This document shows, piece after piece, positions 37,252 to 64,000 of a stretch of 64,000 bases of DNA (positions are counted from its first letter, which is position 1; each line of letters starts with the position of its first letter). Below the pieces are notes generated by a model. It had not been told where the DNA came from. It ran no database searches and saw only the letters and a program-made list of their open reading frames with translations. Origin of the DNA: Sipunculus nudus (taxonomy: Eukaryota; Annelida; Sipuncula; Golfingiida; Sipunculidae); contig CM049311.1 in the NCBI GenBank assembly GCA_026874595.1, positions 16,399,676 through 16,463,675 of the forward strand, in the 5' to 3' direction. Made by a program: the position numbers and the translations under genes.

Positions 37252-39689
37252 ACATCTGTTGATATTTTTGTCACAAAAAATGGCTAAGCATTTTTCTGTG
37301 AATTATATTAGTTACTGGACGTCAATATCAACAGTTTGACTCTTTAGTTTGTTAGTCTGCAGCTTAATTTAAGTGTTTTGTTTTATTACTGTAAATCAGT
37401 ATCATAAAATAATGTTTTCTTTATCAAATTGAATCATTGTAACTTAGATATAAATTTTATATATTTAAATGTTATAACAAGAACACAATACGGTACTGCA
37501 ACATATATAAACTGCAGTAGACACTATTAATTATTTTTGCGTCATCTCACTCTACCACTTCCTCCAGGTGAGGGTTGCAGGGTCCAGCCAGGATTGTATT
37601 GTCAGTTAAAGTGCTTACAGATGTCACAGTCCACAAACAACCTTGACGTTTAGAACTTTAAACATATCGGTTATAACCAGACAATAGTTTACATCTTACG
37701 GTAAGCTCCAGATGCAGCCATCTATAGAATTCTTCTTTCTCAGAACCCAAATTGTATATTCACCTTTTCAAGATTAACTTTTCGGTAGATTTAATTCACT
37801 GAAATATAAAAATGTCACAGACACAAAAGGGAATTGCCTTATAAAGGTTTGTTTTTTTTTATGATTTGATCCAGGATAAAAGTTATTTTTAGTTCGTCTG
37901 ACAGTAAGTCAACTGAACTATAGCAATGACCATTTGTCTAGCTGAGCTGTCTGTGTGGTCGTCTTGTAACAGAGTACCATCAAAACTGTAATGATATTAG
38001 ACCTGATATTGTGCATTCGACTAATTAAGGGCAAAACTGTCTTATTTAAAAATAAATCACTGCGACTTCATGTGTTCAAGTCTAGGAAAATCATCAGCTG
38101 TGATGTTTAAAATATAATCTTATTGATCGGATAAGTTTTTTTCTCATATTTACCAACATGGCTTTTCATTATAAACTTATTTTTAGCTCAGCTAACCAGG
38201 AGTGTTAATATATTCATATTTTAAATCACTTTCCTGCTTTTTTAAGTTATGTGCGCGATCATAATTCATTTTGTGAACAAGCAGAACTATATTTACTCAA
38301 CTAACATGATATTGTACGAGCTAGAGATTTTTCCAACAAAGAAGTTATTTAATTAAGATTCTATTGCAAATCAGCAATAAGCTTTTCTATTGATATTTAA
38401 AATTTTTTTGGCCTCATTGTAAAATGAATAACTGGCGCATTTTTTTTTCGTAGAGGCACTATTGATTAAATTCCCACCGTATGTAAAGGTTAAATCTGTT
38501 GAAATATGAAATTTGAAAATTGAAAATGGCAAATTTTGCTAGATTTTTTGGTTTATTTTGGGGGTCTATATATTTGCATTGTTAAGCCCCGTCCCGCCCA
38601 CATCAGTTCACTTTAGCCCTGCTTGTGTTACCTTATTAGCAATGCAATACTCTTTGTTCCTGTCGCATGTGTAGAGTGAGTCAAATATGACCCGTCCCCA
38701 ACACATTCACCAAGTGTAATGCAAAAATTGTAATTGTTTGCACTTTATTTTCTAAGCTGTATTCTATTTCCAATCCAGTGTACACAACCTTGCTCAGGTA
38801 AGTAATTTAAGGAGTAATCCAAATTTATTTAATAATGGCTCAATTAAGAATTGTGAATAAACATATATTCAGATATATTTTTTGTTGCAAATTTATAAAA
38901 TTTAAAATTGAAAGGGATATGATATAGAAAGAAAAAAGATGATCTAATGTTAAGATTCATTCAATATTTTGTGCCTCGGCAGTATATGAAATAATGTGAC
39001 CAGCATTGTTTGCACATGTCTCTATTTTTTATATGTAATAACAATTAATGATTGATTTTTCCCCTGCAAGCAGTGTTGAATTAAATTACATACACTATGT
39101 ATCTATAGAGGTGTTGCACCTGTTCATTGTTTTGTCTATTGCAATTGTATCAAATTTATTAAAAGGAAAATAACATACTATTATACATATTTAGGATCTA
39201 ACTGAACATATGTGTCCACTGCTGAATTGTTAACAACTTGTCAAAGAACAAACCAATAATCATTGTAATAGACTAGACCTAGATTCAGATGTGCTTTGTG
39301 ACAATAGAACGCTCCTTTTAGTATGACAGTTCTGGTACAAAGATGGCACAATAGGTTTTGTCAAATCAATTTTGCCTATGGAGATCACAAGGTAAAATTC
39401 TACTATCCTTCATGTAAGAACACATATACCAGTTCTAACACAATAGCTGATCACCTCATAGCTAAGAGCAATGATAGAAGGGTGTAGATAATACAGGCTA
39501 TTTTTACTTGACAAACAGCAATACATTTTCATGACTCATGTAAAAAAGATCAAACCCAAACCTCTGTTTTATATAGTAGGAATCTTGTTGCCCCTTAAAG
39601 ACAGCTGATACATGGGTCCCTTTTCTTTCATATGATTAAATTAATTTGTACAAATTTAGATAATCTATTTTAGGTATTTGATATAAAGT
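37252..39689. other. AT-rich non-coding stretch
   Basis: No exon, RNA gene or recognisable transposon seen. Confidence 0.45.
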
Positions 39690-40125
39690 TACATAGGTTT
39701 ACAGGGATGGGACAGACAGGAAATATATCGTAAGGGGACAGATATTCAGTAAGGGGAAAACAGTAGATATACAATGAGAGGACAATCAGTAGATATGCAG
39801 GGAGGTGATTGACAGTACTTAGATATATAGCACGATGACTAACAAAAAAATATACGGGGTGAGGATAGAGGGTAGATATACAGGACAATGGCTGTCTGTA
39901 GTTATACAGAGGGTGAATTGCTGTAGACTTAAAGCAAGGGTACACTGATTGAACATACATGTGCCCTAATGGTTTAATATGTACATAGCCTGTGGATTTA
40001 ATATTACTTTTTCCTACTGACTTATTATACATGAACCCTTCTGTGTTGGTATACATGTTCTCTATTTATTAAGTATACATGTACCCTTTAGGTTATATGT
40101 CCATGTACCCTGTTGGTTGACACTT
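39690..40125. repeat. Two adjacent degenerate tandem repeats
   Basis: About 39,690-39,920 consists of decayed units around 'agtagatatacagg-gaggac' (~30-40 bp). About 39,955-40,125 consists of units around 'tatacatgtacccttt-ggtt' (~30 bp), with a stray unit near 40,325. The 128-codon minus-strand frame here is a translation of these repeats. Confidence 0.6.
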
Positions 40126-40968
40126 TGCATAAGGCAGGTTGAGTAACCATTAATGTTCATTCATCAGGCAACCAAATTTTAAAGATGATGATATTCCACT
40201 GCTTTTATATTTATAGGAAAATTTCCATTTCAAAAACAAAAATGTTATAAGGAGAGGGAATGAAATACTGTTTTAAGAAAAAAAGGCAATTTCAGAATGA
40301 TACCCTAAATGTGTTTTATTAAGGTACCCTACTGGTTGGAATATATTAATGTATATATTTAAACAACACACTCACACACATATATATGTATATATATGAA
40401 TATATATTTATACTTTAAAGAGAGTTCCAGAACTGACATAAGAGTACAACTTACAACATGCATTTACACAGCGACGTGTTATATAATAGGGAGAACTAAA
40501 TGCAGTATAGAAACACATAAATGATGATATCATTTGCTCACATACTTATCTGTAGTAAATCTTTAATGCAACATTATTTCTTTCAGACCTCAGGTACCAA
40601 ACCAAACAAAAGGGAATGATCATCATTTACGGCCTAAATTATTGTGTGTGCAGGAACTATACTTAAATTTAAATCAAAAATACATTAAGGTCTAGTATCT
40701 TCGCCTATTGGTTTGTAAATAAGTATCGCAATTCATGAGATCAAATAACATGCTTTCACCAGCTGCACCCACCGTTTATCTTTAAAACAGATAAATATCT
40801 ATACAAGTGTGATTGTCCTATGCGGCGTCTAATGTTCCAAAACTACAAGTGCGATATGATAAGTTGTTCTTGTGAATCTGAAATGCAAATATGAAATAAA
40901 ACATTTAAATGCTCCTATTAGATATTCCCATCTCTTTGTTCTTGTCATTGAACGGAGAAACAGGAACG

Positions 40969-63323
<22,355 letters not shown>

Positions 63324-63820
63324 GTAAGTTACAAGGGTTTTAATTAATACCGTCAATAGTTTGTTCTCATGTTATTCTCCAAATCAGAAATGAGAATATA
63401 TATATAAACTTTACTGATACGGAACTAATATAAAACAGTATGTCAATTATACTGTTCAATATGATTATCGGTATCTTACAGACAAAATAACTGTTCTTAT
63501 CTAAAAAAAAAAAAAAATGCTCCTCCCGCTTAAAGGGTAGAATGCTTAATATATTTTAACTGATTCTTTAATAAATTAATAGAAACCTGGATTAATATTT
63601 TCCCAAGGTGCATTTTGAACTTGTCCTCTGCTGTAAGGAAAATGTTGCGTATTATTTCAGGTATATGTAAAAATTTAAACAGTCTAAAATATAAGTGCAC
63701 CTAAATAATTAAAAAACAAGCATTTTTAGAAACATGTGATTGGTGTAAGGGTTCATTTTGGTGAAATAAAGGGTCTTGCAGTAAACCCTTAAGGGAGCGT
63801 TATTTTGAGTGTTCGCACAG

Positions 63821-63891
63821 ACGGTACATTTCAAGAAGAAGCCAGATGTGTTTTGATTTATCGACATTCCTTGGGCGAGGAAAATACCTGA
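63821..63891 (+). CDS. Possible terminal exon of the mini-exon gene
   Basis: After 'gttcgcacag' the phase-1 frame reads DGTFQEEARCVLIYRHSLGE, then ENT and TGA. A strong donor-like 'CTGAAG|gtaaga' overlaps the stop and would instead favour a different frame and an internal exon. The acceptor tract is weak. Tentative. Confidence 0.22.
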
Positions 63892-63912
63892 AGGTAAGAA
63901 ACATTGTACAAT

Positions 63913-63945
<33 letters not shown>
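63913..63945. repeat. (TA)n(TG)n microsatellite
   Basis: Compound array read directly. Confidence 0.92.
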
Positions 63946-63946
<1 letters not shown>

Positions 63947-64000
63947 ACAATCAGGAATATCCAGAAGTGCAAACCTGTTGTTTGTTATTATTATTTTGAT

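Noticed and set aside
39670-40056. 128-codon minus-strand frame
   Set aside because: It covers two degenerate tandem repeats. The apparent repeats in the protein follow the DNA repeats.

Overview
The window looks like a nuclear segment of an intron-rich invertebrate animal, most likely a marine lophotrochozoan such as a bivalve mollusc. This assignment is an inference. It rests on strongly AT-rich, gene-poor DNA, many (TA)n and (CT)n arrays, short coding exons separated by kilobase introns with GT-AG borders, and heavily decayed LTR and non-LTR retrotransposons of invertebrate type. There is no prokaryotic gene organisation. Almost all long open frames are chance frames or microsatellite translations.

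Two host genes can be supported, both on the plus strand and both apparently secreted-protein genes. The first (about 6.1-18.9 kb, 5' end not found) has six exons whose splice phases join without conflict. They encode a cysteine-rich, N-glycosylation-prone C-terminal region of about 180 residues, ending in an acidic tail. The second starts at 40,969 with a signal-peptide exon and continues through 30-42 nt phase 1-1 mini-exons at 41,961, 42,342, 53,565 and 63,294. Its end may lie at the right edge or beyond the window. Exons at 41,961 and 42,342 are duplicates that both supply a predicted signal-peptidase site.

Between and inside these genes lies a transposon graveyard. Three Ty3/gypsy-type remnants are on the minus strand. 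Remnant A (22.0-25.8 kb, with two divergent LTRs) and remnant C (54.9-56.9 kb) have integrase upstream of reverse transcriptase, the Ty1/copia-like order that characterises the Gmr1 clade. C also keeps a gag fragment resembling the Gmr1/SCAN-type capsid. Remnant B (31.7-35.0 kb) has the ordinary PR-RT-RH-IN order, and a separate gag-protease piece of the same family lies at 28.8-29.0 kb. All three have lost the RT YxDD region. Non-LTR elements occur at 52.6-53.2 kb (+, RT C-terminus) and 58.0-59.7 kb (-, endonuclease to RT), with an ORF1-like coiled-coil piece at 36.7-37.25 kb (+).

DNA-transposon and small-repeat content includes two inverted copies of a pogo/Tigger-like non-autonomous element (6.7-7.4 and 44.45-45.53 kb), two further TIR elements (8.07 and 16.78 kb), a tRNA-related SINE candidate (7.44 kb), a family of short elements bounded by (TA)n (17.1, 42.8, 43.0 kb), a nearly perfect 416-bp tandem duplication (12.9-13.7 kb), and several older tandem repeats. 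Large stretches (1-6 kb, 19-22 kb, 29-31.7 kb, 37.3-40.9 kb, 46-51 kb, 59.7-63.3 kb) hold no gene I can support.
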